Positions 21,238-29,357 of a DNA stretch of 64,000 nt are shown here, piece after piece. A program made the translations under genes and the position numbers. This DNA comes from Scopulibacillus daqui (GTDB lineage: Bacteria > Bacillota > Bacilli > Bacillales > Sporolactobacillaceae): positions 121,359 through 185,358 of the forward strand of contig NZ_JAFBER010000005.1 in assembly GCF_016908855.1 (NCBI RefSeq), in the 5' to 3' direction. The notes below the pieces were generated by a model. It saw only the letters and a program-made list of their open reading frames with translations. It searched no databases and had not been told where the DNA came from. Positions within the stretch are counted from its first letter, which is position 1, and each line of letters starts with the position of its first letter.

Positions 21238-21436
21238 TTAACATTCCTCCAAATGAACTTGAATTTAGTCAAGCAAAACGGACATGTTATGTACAAAAGC
21301 TAAAGAAGGCACGGGCAGAGAAGCTGCAGCTTGAAAAAGGCGCCGATGACGTTTGCTGCCAATTGACACTGCCTAACGTACAAAAACTTCATACTATAAC
21401 TATTATACATTAATATAGAAAACTGGCGAATGAATA

Positions 21437-21475
21437 AGAAAAAAGGATATCCGTGAATGTTACACGAATATCCTT
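21437..21475 (-). terminator. Terminator after ctpB
   Basis: Stem AAGGATAT/ATATCCTT (21443-21450 and 21468-21475), extended by CGTG/CACG after one mismatch, followed by T6 on the minus strand. Confidence 0.8.
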
Positions 21476-21575
21476 CGACATAGTTGAACAAATTCCCTTT
21501 TATTTCTCGGGAAATATTACTTTTTTACCTTTTCTGTTCGCGAAACTGCGAAGATATTATTGATTGCCGTTTTAA

Positions 21576-23027
21576 TCATTTTCCACTTTCTTTGGCTGCA
21601 ACATGCAAGGCGGCTTTCAGCTGTAAATCATTATCAGGGTTTTTAATCGCTTTAAGTATGCTCAGCTGCAGCAGGCCTGCTGTTTGTTGATTAATTGAGC
21701 CTGTAACTGGAAGGTGATGCCGCTTTTGAAAAGCGCGGACGGCTGTAACTGTTTGTTTATCAAAATAGCCATCCTCCCGGCCAGGATCAAATCCTGCCCC
21801 TTTTAACATCATCTGTGCATCCTTAATTTTGGAGCTTGTTTGATTATATCCTAATGCCTCGCCTTTATCAATAGATAACGGTGAGACATAAAAATATTCA
21901 GGCTGTTTAACTTTAATGGTTGGTTCAATGCCTTTTTTGTGGATCCAATGTCCATCTGGCGTTAGCCATTTAAAGGTTGTCAATTTAAGTTCGCTTCTAT
22001 CTTTCATTTGAATGCCCTGTTGGACGGTTCCTTTTCCAAATGACTTTGTGCCAATAACCGGGTATCCGCCGGCTTCTTTTAACGCGCCTGATAATATTTC
22101 TGAAGCCGATGCTGTTCCGCCGTCAATCAGTGCAGCGATAGGATACGGCTTCTTCTTTTCTAATGAAGAATGGTAACTTTGCCGTCTGCCATGCCGGTCT
22201 TCAATTTGTACAATCGGTTTATCTTTTGTAATAAATTGATCGGCAATATGTTCAACAGCTTGCAAATAGCCGCCCGGATTATTTCTTACATCTATAATCA
22301 GCCCGTCCATGCCTTTATCTTCCAGCTTGCTTAGGGCATCCTTAAATTCCTTATCGGTTCTTTCATTAAATGATGTAATATTAATATAGCCAATATGCTT
22401 TTGATTTTGTTTCATCATCTTTGAATAAACGGTTCTTAATGGAATTTCATCACGCTTAATATTAAAGGATAATGTATGGGAAACACCCGGCCTTTTTACT
22501 TGAAGATGAACAACCGTCCCTTTTTTGCCTTTAATTTTAGATACGGCTTGATTGATGCTTAAACCTTCAGTTGTTTGTCCGTCAATAGCAATAATTTGGT
22601 CGTTGGGTTTTAACCCTGCTTTTTCGGCTGGTGAACCTTTAATCGTCGAAACAATGCTTATTTTCCCATTTGACGATTGAACTTCTGCACCGATGCCTTT
22701 AAAAGATGATGAAAGTGATTGTGTGAACTCTTTAGCGTTCTCCGGATCCATATAACTTGAAAAAGGATCATTCAACGCTTCAATCATCCCTTTAATCGCG
22801 CCTTCATAAAGCTTGTCCCCGTCTATTTTTTTATAATAATTTTTTTCTATAATATCATGGATGGCAATGATTTTTTGCGCTTCACTGTCAGATAACATAT
22901 TTTCGTTATTGCCTTGTCCGCTTTGCTTATGCTTATCGTATAAACTGACAGCGGCATACGATCCTCCCGCCCCAATGATTATAGATATGACAATAAGCAA
23001 GGCAACAATTTTACCGCTGAACTTCAT
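21576..23027 (-). CDS. ctpB: C-terminal processing serine protease CtpB (S41)
   Basis: 483-residue secreted or anchored protease: signal/anchor segment at 7-28, PDZ domain at about 105-185, S41 catalytic core, and a C-terminal peptidoglycan-binding-like domain from about 405 (AFQKRHHLP). The catalytic set is Ser307 (GTASASE), Lys332 and Gln336 (SFGKGTVQQ). In B. subtilis CtpB cleaves SpoIVFA in the intermembrane space during sporulation. The start is the ATG at 23027, eight bases after AAGGGG; the GTG at 23036 is inside that site. A long structured leader precedes it. Confidence 0.92.
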   Translation of the reverse strand: MKFSGKIVALLIVISIIIGAGGSYAAVSLYDKHKQSGQGNNENMLSDSEAQKIIAIHDIIEKNYYKKIDGDKLYEGAIKGMIEALNDPFSSYMDPENAKEFTQSLSSSFKGIGAEVQSSNGKISIVSTIKGSPAEKAGLKPNDQIIAIDGQTTEGLSINQAVSKIKGKKGTVVHLQVKRPGVSHTLSFNIKRDEIPLRTVYSKMMKQNQKHIGYINITSFNERTDKEFKDALSKLEDKGMDGLIIDVRNNPGGYLQAVEHIADQFITKDKPIVQIEDRHGRRQSYHSSLEKKKPYPIAALIDGGTASASEILSGALKEAGGYPVIGTKSFGKGTVQQGIQMKDRSELKLTTFKWLTPDGHWIHKKGIEPTIKVKQPEYFYVSPLSIDKGEALGYNQTSSKIKDAQMMLKGAGFDPGREDGYFDKQTVTAVRAFQKRHHLPVTGSINQQTAGLLQLSILKAIKNPDNDLQLKAALHVAAKESGK

Positions 23028-23040
23028 GTTCGACACCCCT

Positions 23041-23278
23041 TAAAAAAAGCATCACACCTCTTGATGATGCGATGCCTTTGAAAATTGTGTCCCATACACA
23101 ACCTGTCTAGTTGCTTTGGATAGTAATCTATATGCAACATCCATCTTTGATATGACGATGTTCAAAAAGTGATAAGTTCGTCCCGTTTGTTAACGCAAAA
23201 TGATTTAGACTATTGGAAAGGTTCGCCTTCCTTACTTAACATCTCATCCATCGTTAATAAGGCGGAATTCGCTATTCA
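23041..23278 (-). promoter_or_regulatory. Structured leader upstream of ctpB
   Basis: About 240 bases between a predicted promoter and the ctpB ribosome site. Read on the minus strand it has a ten-pair hairpin with one bulge (23230-23262), a TTGTGT/ACACAA hairpin (23085-23101) and finally GCATCA/TGATGC (23049-23070) followed by T7 directly before the ribosome site. This looks like an attenuator or a short terminated RNA. No T-box motif or known riboswitch core was recognised. Confidence 0.4.
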
Positions 23279-23284
23279 ATACTT

Positions 23285-23332
23285 ATTATAACACCGATAA
23301 TCGGCAAGTTAAGCCAAAAATGCCGGCATTTT
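23285..23332 (-). promoter_or_regulatory. Candidate ctpB promoter with two palindromes
   Basis: Minus-strand TTAACT (23307-23312) and TATAAT (23285-23290) are 16 bases apart. The spacer contains the palindrome CCGATAATCGG (23294-23304), and a perfect 16-bp palindrome AAAATGCCGGCATTTT (23317-23332) lies just upstream. Both are positioned like operators. Confidence 0.45.
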
Positions 23333-23752
23333 CATTCATTAAAAAAATTAAAAGCCGCTTATTATTTAATGAAAAACCTGACCTTGCGTCCCAGCGCAAA
23401 AAAATAAGCAAGTATAAAGATTGAACTTATTTCATAAAATAAAAGCGGGACTTTTATACATGCAGCGATCACATTTTTCTGCTTTGATCATACAATATAA
23501 AAAAACTTAACTGGTGATAACGCCCAAATGCATAGGCAGCTGCCTAATTTCAAATCAAACAACCATTTCCTCGATGTTACCGTGTGCATAAATACCCTAA
23601 ACTTCGCACCGTGCACACCCGTTTTCACTCTTATCTCCAGTAAGCCCAACAATCCAAGAAAAAACTTTAGTTGGTCATCCGACACGCTGTGTAACTCATT
23701 TCCATCAAAAATAGAGGAATAAATCACATGATTTCGTAAGGGAGGTCTGCTT
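23333..23752. other. Intergenic stretch with no recognised feature
   Basis: About 420 bases between the ctpB promoter region and the small gene at 23753. In B. subtilis the cccB-ftsE-ftsX genes occupy this interval between prfB and ctpB; no trace of them was recognised. A long reading frame on the minus strand (to 23488) has no ribosome site and overlaps the small gene, so it is probably chance. Confidence 0.5.
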
Positions 23753-23923
23753 ATGTCAAGCAACAGAAAAGAAAATATCTTAAAGGCCGAAATCCAAATG
23801 AATACAGTTTTAAATCCGGAAATGAATATATTCCCGGAGGATAGAAACAGTATTGAGCAACATTTATCCTTTTTCAATGATACAACACAGATCGATTCCA
23901 CATTGTCCGATAATGAAACATGA
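23753..23923 (+). CDS. Small acidic protein of 56 residues, function unknown
   Basis: ATG preceded by a strong GGGAGG site seven bases upstream, a 56-codon frame, and a hairpin terminator 12 bases after the TGA. The protein begins MSSNRKENILKAEIQ and is hydrophilic and acidic towards its end (STLSDNET), with no membrane segment or cysteine. It is the only plus-strand gene between ctpB and prfB. I do not recognise the family; a sporulation or stress role would be a guess. Confidence 0.6.
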   Translation: MSSNRKENILKAEIQMNTVLNPEMNIFPEDRNSIEQHLSFFNDTTQIDSTLSDNET

Positions 23924-23935
23924 GCAACGTCAACA

Positions 23936-23960
23936 ACCCGGAACTTAGCCGTTCCGGGTT
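23936..23960. terminator. Terminator shared by small gene and prfB
   Basis: AACCCGGAAC (23935-23944) and GTTCCGGGTT (23951-23960) form a GC-rich ten-pair stem between convergent genes. T tracts are weak on both sides. Confidence 0.7.
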
Positions 23961-23967
23961 ATTGCTT

Positions 23968-25066
23968 TTATAGCTGAGACCGCAGGTAAGCATCGATAAA
24001 TTCATCGAGTTCGCCGTCCATGACACTTTGGATATTGCCAGTTTCTACATTTGTCCGATGGTCTTTTACCATTGAATACGGGTGGAAAACATAAGAACGA
24101 ATCTGACTTCCCCAGCCGATTTCTTTTTGCTCACCGCGAATTTCATCAAGCTCAGCTTTTTGCCTCTCAATTTCCATTTGATATAGCTTAGCTTTTAACA
24201 TTTTCATCGCTTTTTCGCGATTTTTGATTTGTGAACGTTCCGATTGGCACGTGACAATCGTATTTGTCGGCAAATGAGTAATCCTAACTGCCGAATCAGT
24301 GGTGTTGACATGCTGTCCGCCGGCTCCGCTAGAACGGTACGTATCAATTTTAAGTTCATCAGGCTTAATTTCAATTTCTACATCTTCGTCCATCTCTGGC
24401 GTCACTTCACAGGAAACAAATGAAGTATGCCTTCTGCCGGATGAGTCGAACGGCGAAATCCGAACGAGGCGATGGACACCTTTTTCAGCTTTCAGATAAC
24501 CGTATGCATTATATCCTTTAATCAGCAGCGTCACGCTTTTGATGCCGGCTTCTTCACCTGGCAAGTAATCCAGCGTTTCAACGGAAAAGTTCTTCTTCTC
24601 AGCCCATCTCGTGTACATGCGAAGCAGCATTGATGCCCAATCCTGGGATTCGGTACCGCCGGCTCCAGGATGCAATTCTAAAATAGCATTATTTTTATCA
24701 AGCGGATCGCTTAATAGCAGTGTCAGCTCGAAATCGCCGAAAGCTTTCAGCAAATCCTTTAAATCGGCTTCCAGCTCCTGCTGAAGCTCTTGATCATTTT
24801 CCTCTTTTACAAGTTCATATGCCGCTTCAAGGTCGCCGTAGCCTTCTTCGATCTTTTTAAAAGCATTGACTTTATCTTTAAGGCCATTCGCCTCATTAAT
24901 GACTTTTTGTGCTTCATTTTGGTTATCCCAAAAATTCGGCATTGACATTTTTTCTTCTAATTCTGTAATCCGGGCTTGCTTCTCTTCTAAGTCAAAGAGA
25001 CCCCCTAAACTCTTGGAGACGCTCTTTCATCTCCGATAGTTCATGTTTAATATCAGCTAATTCCAT
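23968..25066 (-). CDS. prfB: Peptide chain release factor 2, programmed +1 frameshift
   Basis: Release factor for UGA and UAA codons, 365 residues after frameshifting. The first 24 codons start at the ATG at 25066 and run into an in-frame TGA at 24992-24994. Skipping one base continues the frame as [16 protein letters not shown] to the stop at 23968. The SPF anticodon-mimic motif (ISPFDSSG) and the catalytic GGQ (GAGGQHVN) are present. It lies eight bases after secA, as in B. subtilis. Confidence 0.95.
24991..25006 (-). promoter_or_regulatory. RF2 autoregulatory frameshift site
   Basis: The minus strand reads AGGGGG, then TCT CTT TGA C. The Shine-Dalgarno-like AGGGGG, the slippery CTT and the weak stop TGA-C are the conserved RF2 signal: low RF2 lets the ribosome slip +1 at CTT and read GAC. 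Confidence 0.95.
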
Positions 25067-25074
25067 ATCTATCC

Positions 25075-27591
25075 CTACTTCCCATGGCAATTTTTGTATT
25101 TTTTCCCGCTCCCGCATGGACAAGGGTCATTGCGGCCGACGCGGTTTAATTTGACTATAGGACTTTTTTTCTTTTTCTTTGGCTGCTCCTCATCTTGCGG
25201 ATTAACCGCTTGTCCTTCAGCAACCTTTTCTCGCTGAATATTGCCTTCTATTTCAGCCTTCATCAAGTAATTAACAACTTCCTCCTCAATGGAAGCAACC
25301 ATTTCTTCGAACATTTTAAAGCCTTCTATTTGATACTCGCGGAACGGATCAATTTGCCCGTATGCACGAAGATGAATGCCTTCGCGAAGCTGATCCATTG
25401 CATCGATATGATCCATCCATTTCGTATCAACTGCCCGCAAAGTAATGACGCGTTCAAACTCTCTCAAACGTTCTTCCGTAAACGCTTCTTCTTTTTTATC
25501 ATATTTCTTTAATGCCTTCTCATAAAGAAGTTCAATCATTTCTTCAGGCTCTTTGCCTTTTAAATCGTCTTTTGTGATTTCACCTTCTACAAAAATCAAG
25601 GCATTGATATAGTCGGCGATCTTCTGTAAATCCCATTCTTCAGGCACTTCCTCATCAGGGGTATGGGCACGAACATGCCTTTCAATGACCGAATGAATCA
25701 TGCCTTCTATATCTTCTTGAAGATTATCGGAATCAAGGACTTCAAATCGCTGTTTATAAATAATTTCCCGCTGCTGACGCATAACATCGTCAAATTGCAG
25801 AAGCTGCTTACGAGCATCAAAGTTATTGCCCTCAACACGCTTCTGTGCCGATTCAACCGAACGGCTGACTATTTTACTTTCAATCGGCTGATCATCTGCC
25901 ATTCCCAACCGATCCATCATGCTTTGCATCCGTTCTGAACCAAAGCGGCGCATTAATTCGTCTTCCATTGACAGATAAAATTGCGACATGCCGGGATCGC
26001 CTTGCCGTCCTGAACGGCCGCGCAGCTGATTATCAATCCGCCGTGATTCATGACGTTCGGTGCCAATAATATATAATCCGCCGAGCTCGCGGACACCTTC
26101 ACCTAACTTAATGTCTGTACCGCGTCCGGCCATATTAGTAGCAATTGTAACGGCGCCTTTTTGACCGGCATTCTCGATAATCTCAGCTTCCTTGGCGTGG
26201 TTTTTCGCATTTAGAACATTGTGCGGAATCCCTCGCTTTTTCAGCATCTTAGAAATCAACTCTGACGTTTCAACCGCAACCGTACCGACAAGCACAGGCT
26301 GTCCAGTTTTATGGGCGCGAACAATCTCATTCACAACCGCACGAAACTTGCCTTCCATTGTTTTATAAATCAAATCCGGCTTGTCAATGCGAACAACTTC
26401 TTTGTTGGTTGGAACAACAATAACATCCATATTATATATGCTTTGAAATTCCTCTTCTTCGGTCTTAGCCGTACCTGTCATTCCCGCAAGCTTTTGATAC
26501 ATTCTGAAGTAGTTTTGGAATGTGATGGTTGCCAATGTCTTGCTTTCACTTTGAATAGGCAGACCTTCCTTGGCTTCAATCGCTTGATGCAATCCTTCAC
26601 TGTAACGGCGGCCTTTCATTAGACGGCCTGTGAATTGATCGACAATGACAATTTCCCCGTCTTGAACAACATAATCAGTATCACGGTGCATAATGGCATG
26701 AGCCTTAAGCGCCTGATGAACATGATGGTTTAATTGCACATTGCTGTAATCAAACAAATTATCAATTTTAAAGAAAGTCTCGGCTTTCGTCATGCCTTCT
26801 TCTGTTAATTGGACAGACTTTGTCTTAAGATCAACGGTGTAATCTTCATCTTTTTTTAGAATACGAACGAATTGGTTCGCCCGTACATATAGATCTGTTG
26901 ATTTTTCGGCTGTTCCGGAAATAATGAGCGGTGTACGCGCTTCGTCTATAAGAATAGAGTCCACTTCGTCAATGATCGCGTAATTCAATGGGCGCTGAAC
27001 CATTTCTTCTTTATAAAGCACCATATTATCACGCAAATAGTCGAAACCAAACTCATTGTTCGTTCCGTAAGTAATGTCAGCCGTATAAGCTTCTTTCTTC
27101 TCTTGTTCAGACATGCCCGGGACGTTCAGACCAACGGTGAGGCCTAAGAAGTTAAAGAGTTTTCCCATTTGTTCAGCGTCACGCGATGCCAAGTAGTCAT
27201 TGACTGTCACAAGATGTACGCCTTTTCCTTCTAAAGCATTTAGATAAAGGGGCATCGTTGCCACCAGCGTCTTACCCTCACCTGTTTTCATTTCGGCGAT
27301 ATTGCCTCCATGCAGGGCAATAGCACCGACAAGCTGAACAAAATAAGGGCGCATATTCAAAACGCGAGCTGCTGCCTCACGGACAACCGCATACGCTTCA
27401 GGTAATATATCATCAAGCGTTTCTCCGTTTTTCAAACGCTTTTTAAACTCTTCCGTTTTTGCCTGTAAATCAGTGTCGCTTAACAATTTATATTTATTTT
27501 CCATATCATCTATTTTACGAGCAATTTTCTCTATTTTGCTCAGTTTCTTAAGTCCCGGATCTCCGAGAACTTTTTTTATTAATCCCATCAT
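25075..27591 (-). CDS. secA: Preprotein translocase ATPase SecA
   Basis: Motor of the Sec secretion pathway, 838 residues. Walker A is [11 protein letters not shown], motif II is [16 protein letters not shown], the second nucleotide-binding domain carries GRGTDIKLG and GRSGRQGD, and the zinc-binding tail [13 protein letters not shown] ends the protein. The first of two tandem ATGs is eight bases from GAGGTG. A TATAAT lies at 27644-27649 on the minus strand without a clear -35. It is transcribed with prfB. Confidence 0.97.
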   Translation of the reverse strand: MMGLIKKVLGDPGLKKLSKIEKIARKIDDMENKYKLLSDTDLQAKTEEFKKRLKNGETLDDILPEAYAVVREAAARVLNMRPYFVQLVGAIALHGGNIAEMKTGEGKTLVATMPLYLNALEGKGVHLVTVNDYLASRDAEQMGKLFNFLGLTVGLNVPGMSEQEKKEAYTADITYGTNNEFGFDYLRDNMVLYKEEMVQRPLNYAIIDEVDSILIDEARTPLIISGTAEKSTDLYVRANQFVRILKKDEDYTVDLKTKSVQLTEEGMTKAETFFKIDNLFDYSNVQLNHHVHQALKAHAIMHRDTDYVVQDGEIVIVDQFTGRLMKGRRYSEGLHQAIEAKEGLPIQSESKTLATITFQNYFRMYQKLAGMTGTAKTEEEEFQSIYNMDVIVVPTNKEVVRIDKPDLIYKTMEGKFRAVVNEIVRAHKTGQPVLVGTVAVETSELISKMLKKRGIPHNVLNAKNHAKEAEIIENAGQKGAVTIATNMAGRGTDIKLGEGVRELGGLYIIGTERHESRRIDNQLRGRSGRQGDPGMSQFYLSMEDELMRRFGSERMQSMMDRLGMADDQPIESKIVSRSVESAQKRVEGNNFDARKQLLQFDDVMRQQREIIYKQRFEVLDSDNLQEDIEGMIHSVIERHVRAHTPDEEVPEEWDLQKIADYINALIFVEGEITKDDLKGKEPEEMIELLYEKALKKYDKKEEAFTEERLREFERVITLRAVDTKWMDHIDAMDQLREGIHLRAYGQIDPFREYQIEGFKMFEEMVASIEEEVVNYLMKAEIEGNIQREKVAEGQAVNPQDEEQPKKKKKSPIVKLNRVGRNDPCPCGSGKKYKNCHGK

Positions 27592-27650
27592 GGTTTATAC
27601 ACCTCATTTTAGAGATAGACGTTGACACTTTACTATTTTAACAATTATAG

Positions 27651-27818
27651 TTGAGGTTTACAATTAAGAGTAAAGCCGCTGCCCTTAATATGATCATTGC
27701 CTCCACGAAAACAGGTATGCTGCCGAGAGTTATCATTTGCGGAAAAGGGCCTTCAGACGCAGCTGTAGAAATCTCAACTCAAGTAAAAAACACAATAAAA
27801 CCGCCTATCGAACAATAG
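27651..27818 (+). pseudogene. Possible remnant of an HPr-like gene
   Basis: A plus-strand frame of 55 codons between secA and hpf reads like protein (FTIKSKAAALNMIIAS, then VIICGKGPSDAAVEIS). It vaguely follows the C-terminal half of HPr-type phosphocarriers (KS helix, short strand, then a GxDxxxAxE helix). It lacks the histidine-bearing N-terminal half, has only a TTG at its upstream end and no ribosome site. It may be a decayed fragment or chance. Confidence 0.25.
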
Positions 27819-27836
27819 CCCGATAGGCGATGGTTT
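27798..27836 (-). terminator. Terminator after hpf
   Basis: CGCCTATCG/CGATAGGCG stem (27802-27810 and 27821-27829) with TTTTAT following on the minus strand. Confidence 0.75.
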
Positions 27837-27889
27837 ATTCCCATTATTTAATAAGCTCGGATGCTTAACCCTATAAACTATCATTTATA

Positions 27890-28450
27890 TCATTCGGGTT
27901 CAATCAATCCGTAGCGACCGTCCTTTCTTTTGTAAACAACATTAGTATCACCGGATTCTGCGTTGGTAAAGACAAAGAATGAGTGTCCAAGCATGTCCAT
28001 CTGTAAAATCGCCTCTTCAGTATCCATCGGCTTAAGATTAAAACGCTTATTTCGGACAACTTCAAAATCCGTATCTTCTTCATCCACCTCCGTATATGTA
28101 ACAGTGGCTGAACCATTGTAAAGTTTATTTAACTGTTGTTCACGAGTATTTTGTCGCTGTTTGCGATTCATCTTAGTTTTATACTTACGAATTTGTCTTT
28201 CAAGCTTTTCAACCACCAAATCAATTGCGGCATACAAATCCTCATGGGATTCTTCTGCCCTTAAGAGAAGTCCTTGCATTGGAATTGTAACCTCGATGAC
28301 CTGTTCATTATTATGAACATGCATATTAATGTGAACATCTGATATAGGCGGTGAATCAAAATACCTCTCCAACTTCTTCACCTTTTTCTCAGAATAATCT
28401 CTTAGAGAGGGAGTCACCTCAATGTTTTCACCACGAATGTTAAAATTCAT
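27890..28450 (-). CDS. hpf: Long-form ribosome hibernation promoting factor (YvyD)
   Basis: 186-residue long HPF that dimerises 70S ribosomes into inactive 100S particles. The N-terminal ribosome-binding domain (1-100) begins MNFNIRGENIEVT; the C-terminal dimerisation domain (about 125-186) contains MLGHSFFVFTNAESG and ends VVYKRKDGRYGLIEP. The ATG follows AAAGGAGGAG. Overlapping sigma-B and sigma-H promoter matches lie just upstream, in line with its stress and stationary-phase role in B. subtilis. Confidence 0.95.
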   Translation of the reverse strand: MNFNIRGENIEVTPSLRDYSEKKVKKLERYFDSPPISDVHINMHVHNNEQVIEVTIPMQGLLLRAEESHEDLYAAIDLVVEKLERQIRKYKTKMNRKQRQNTREQQLNKLYNGSATVTYTEVDEEDTDFEVVRNKRFNLKPMDTEEAILQMDMLGHSFFVFTNAESGDTNVVYKRKDGRYGLIEPE

Positions 28451-28477
28451 GTAGAACTCCTCCTTTCGTTTATATAT

Positions 28478-28512
28478 ATATTCGTTATACCCTAATCATA
28501 TCCCTTCAAAAC
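28478..28512 (-). promoter_or_regulatory. Overlapping sigma-B and sigma-H promoters of hpf
   Basis: Minus strand: GTTTTG (28507-28512), 14 bases, GGGTAT (28487-28492) matches sigma-B (GTTTAA/GGGWAW). Offset by a few bases, GAAGGGATA (28499-28507), 12 bases, AACGAATAT (28478-28486) matches sigma-H (RNAGGAWWW/RNNGAATWW) with one mismatch. Confidence 0.65.
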
Positions 28513-28586
28513 ATATTGAATTTTGGAAAGGTTCTGAAGTAAAGAAGGGATATTTTCTATGCATTTGACCGCGCCTTCCGAACAGC

Positions 28587-28940
28587 CTATTCTCTCTTGT
28601 CCAGAAACACGCCATCGGTTGACATACCTTGATATACACTGTAATACTTATTCGAAAATTCCCGTTTTCTCTTCAGCTGAAGGCGATCGTCCTTAATGTC
28701 ATTTAAAATGCAGGTTAACCCTTTGTTAATTCTTTCGTTCACTTTAACCATTTCCTGACCCCATATTTTTTCTTTCTGAGTATAATGACTCGGCAGAACG
28801 GCTATCAGCTTTTCACGATCATCCAGCAGACATTTAATAATAGATATTGTCTTCTCCCGATTTTCCTGCTTCTTCCGATAGATTTCAATGGCTTTATCCA
28901 ACTTTTGAGTCGTTATATATAAGTCATAGACAGCTGACAT
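28587..28940 (-). CDS. fliT: Flagellar chaperone FliT
   Basis: 117-residue helical, charged protein directly after fliS, in the position of fliT in Bacillus. FliT proteins are export chaperones for the FliD cap. Sequence conservation in the family is low, so the call rests mainly on context (fliD-fliS-fliT), size and predicted coiled-coil character. The ATG overlaps the fliS stop by one base. Confidence 0.75.
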   Translation of the reverse strand: MSAVYDLYITTQKLDKAIEIYRKKQENREKTISIIKCLLDDREKLIAVLPSHYTQKEKIWGQEMVKVNERINKGLTCILNDIKDDRLQLKRKREFSNKYYSVYQGMSTDGVFLDKRE

Positions 28941-29338
28941 TACGCCCGCCTGCCTTCTGAATAGGCTTCCTTCCGGTTCAGTTTAATCACTTGCTTCCAT
29001 GTATCTCGAAATTCCGTGACTAACTCTTCCACTTCATCCAAAATTTTAGGGTTATTTGTAATGTTTGCCTCTATGAGCCTATGACAAATATATTCATAAA
29101 GCGGCAAAATATTTTCAGAGATAGGTTGACTGCGGTCGAGTGTTGCCATTAATTCATAAATAATATTTTGCGCCTTAATCAGCTGTTCGTTCTTCGCTTG
29201 AATGTTTTTATTGATCATAGCCTCTTTGCCTTGCTTAACAAACTTAAGACAACCGTTATACAGCATCAACGTCAATTCACCGGGTGAAGCTGTCGTTACA
29301 GAATTGTGCTGATAGGCTTCCTGCGGCTTTAGAGACAT
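28940..29338 (-). CDS. fliS: Flagellin export chaperone FliS
   Basis: 132-residue four-helix chaperone that binds the flagellin C terminus and prevents premature assembly. The conserved stretch AYQHNSVTTASPGELTLMLY is near the N terminus. The ATG at 29338 follows CAGGGGG; in-frame codons upstream belong to the tail of fliD. There is a 19-base gap after fliD. Confidence 0.93.
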   Translation of the reverse strand: MSLKPQEAYQHNSVTTASPGELTLMLYNGCLKFVKQGKEAMINKNIQAKNEQLIKAQNIIYELMATLDRSQPISENILPLYEYICHRLIEANITNNPKILDEVEELVTEFRDTWKQVIKLNRKEAYSEGRRA

Positions 29339-29357
29339 GATATTGACCCCCTGCTCA

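Noticed and set aside
23041..23278. T-box or known riboswitch in the ctpB leader
   Set aside because: No T-box core sequence and no conserved core of the riboswitch classes I can recall; kept only as an unnamed structured leader.
23488..23901. A 137-codon minus-strand frame between ctpB and prfB
   Set aside because: No ribosome site and low-complexity composition; it overlaps the better-supported small gene on the plus strand.
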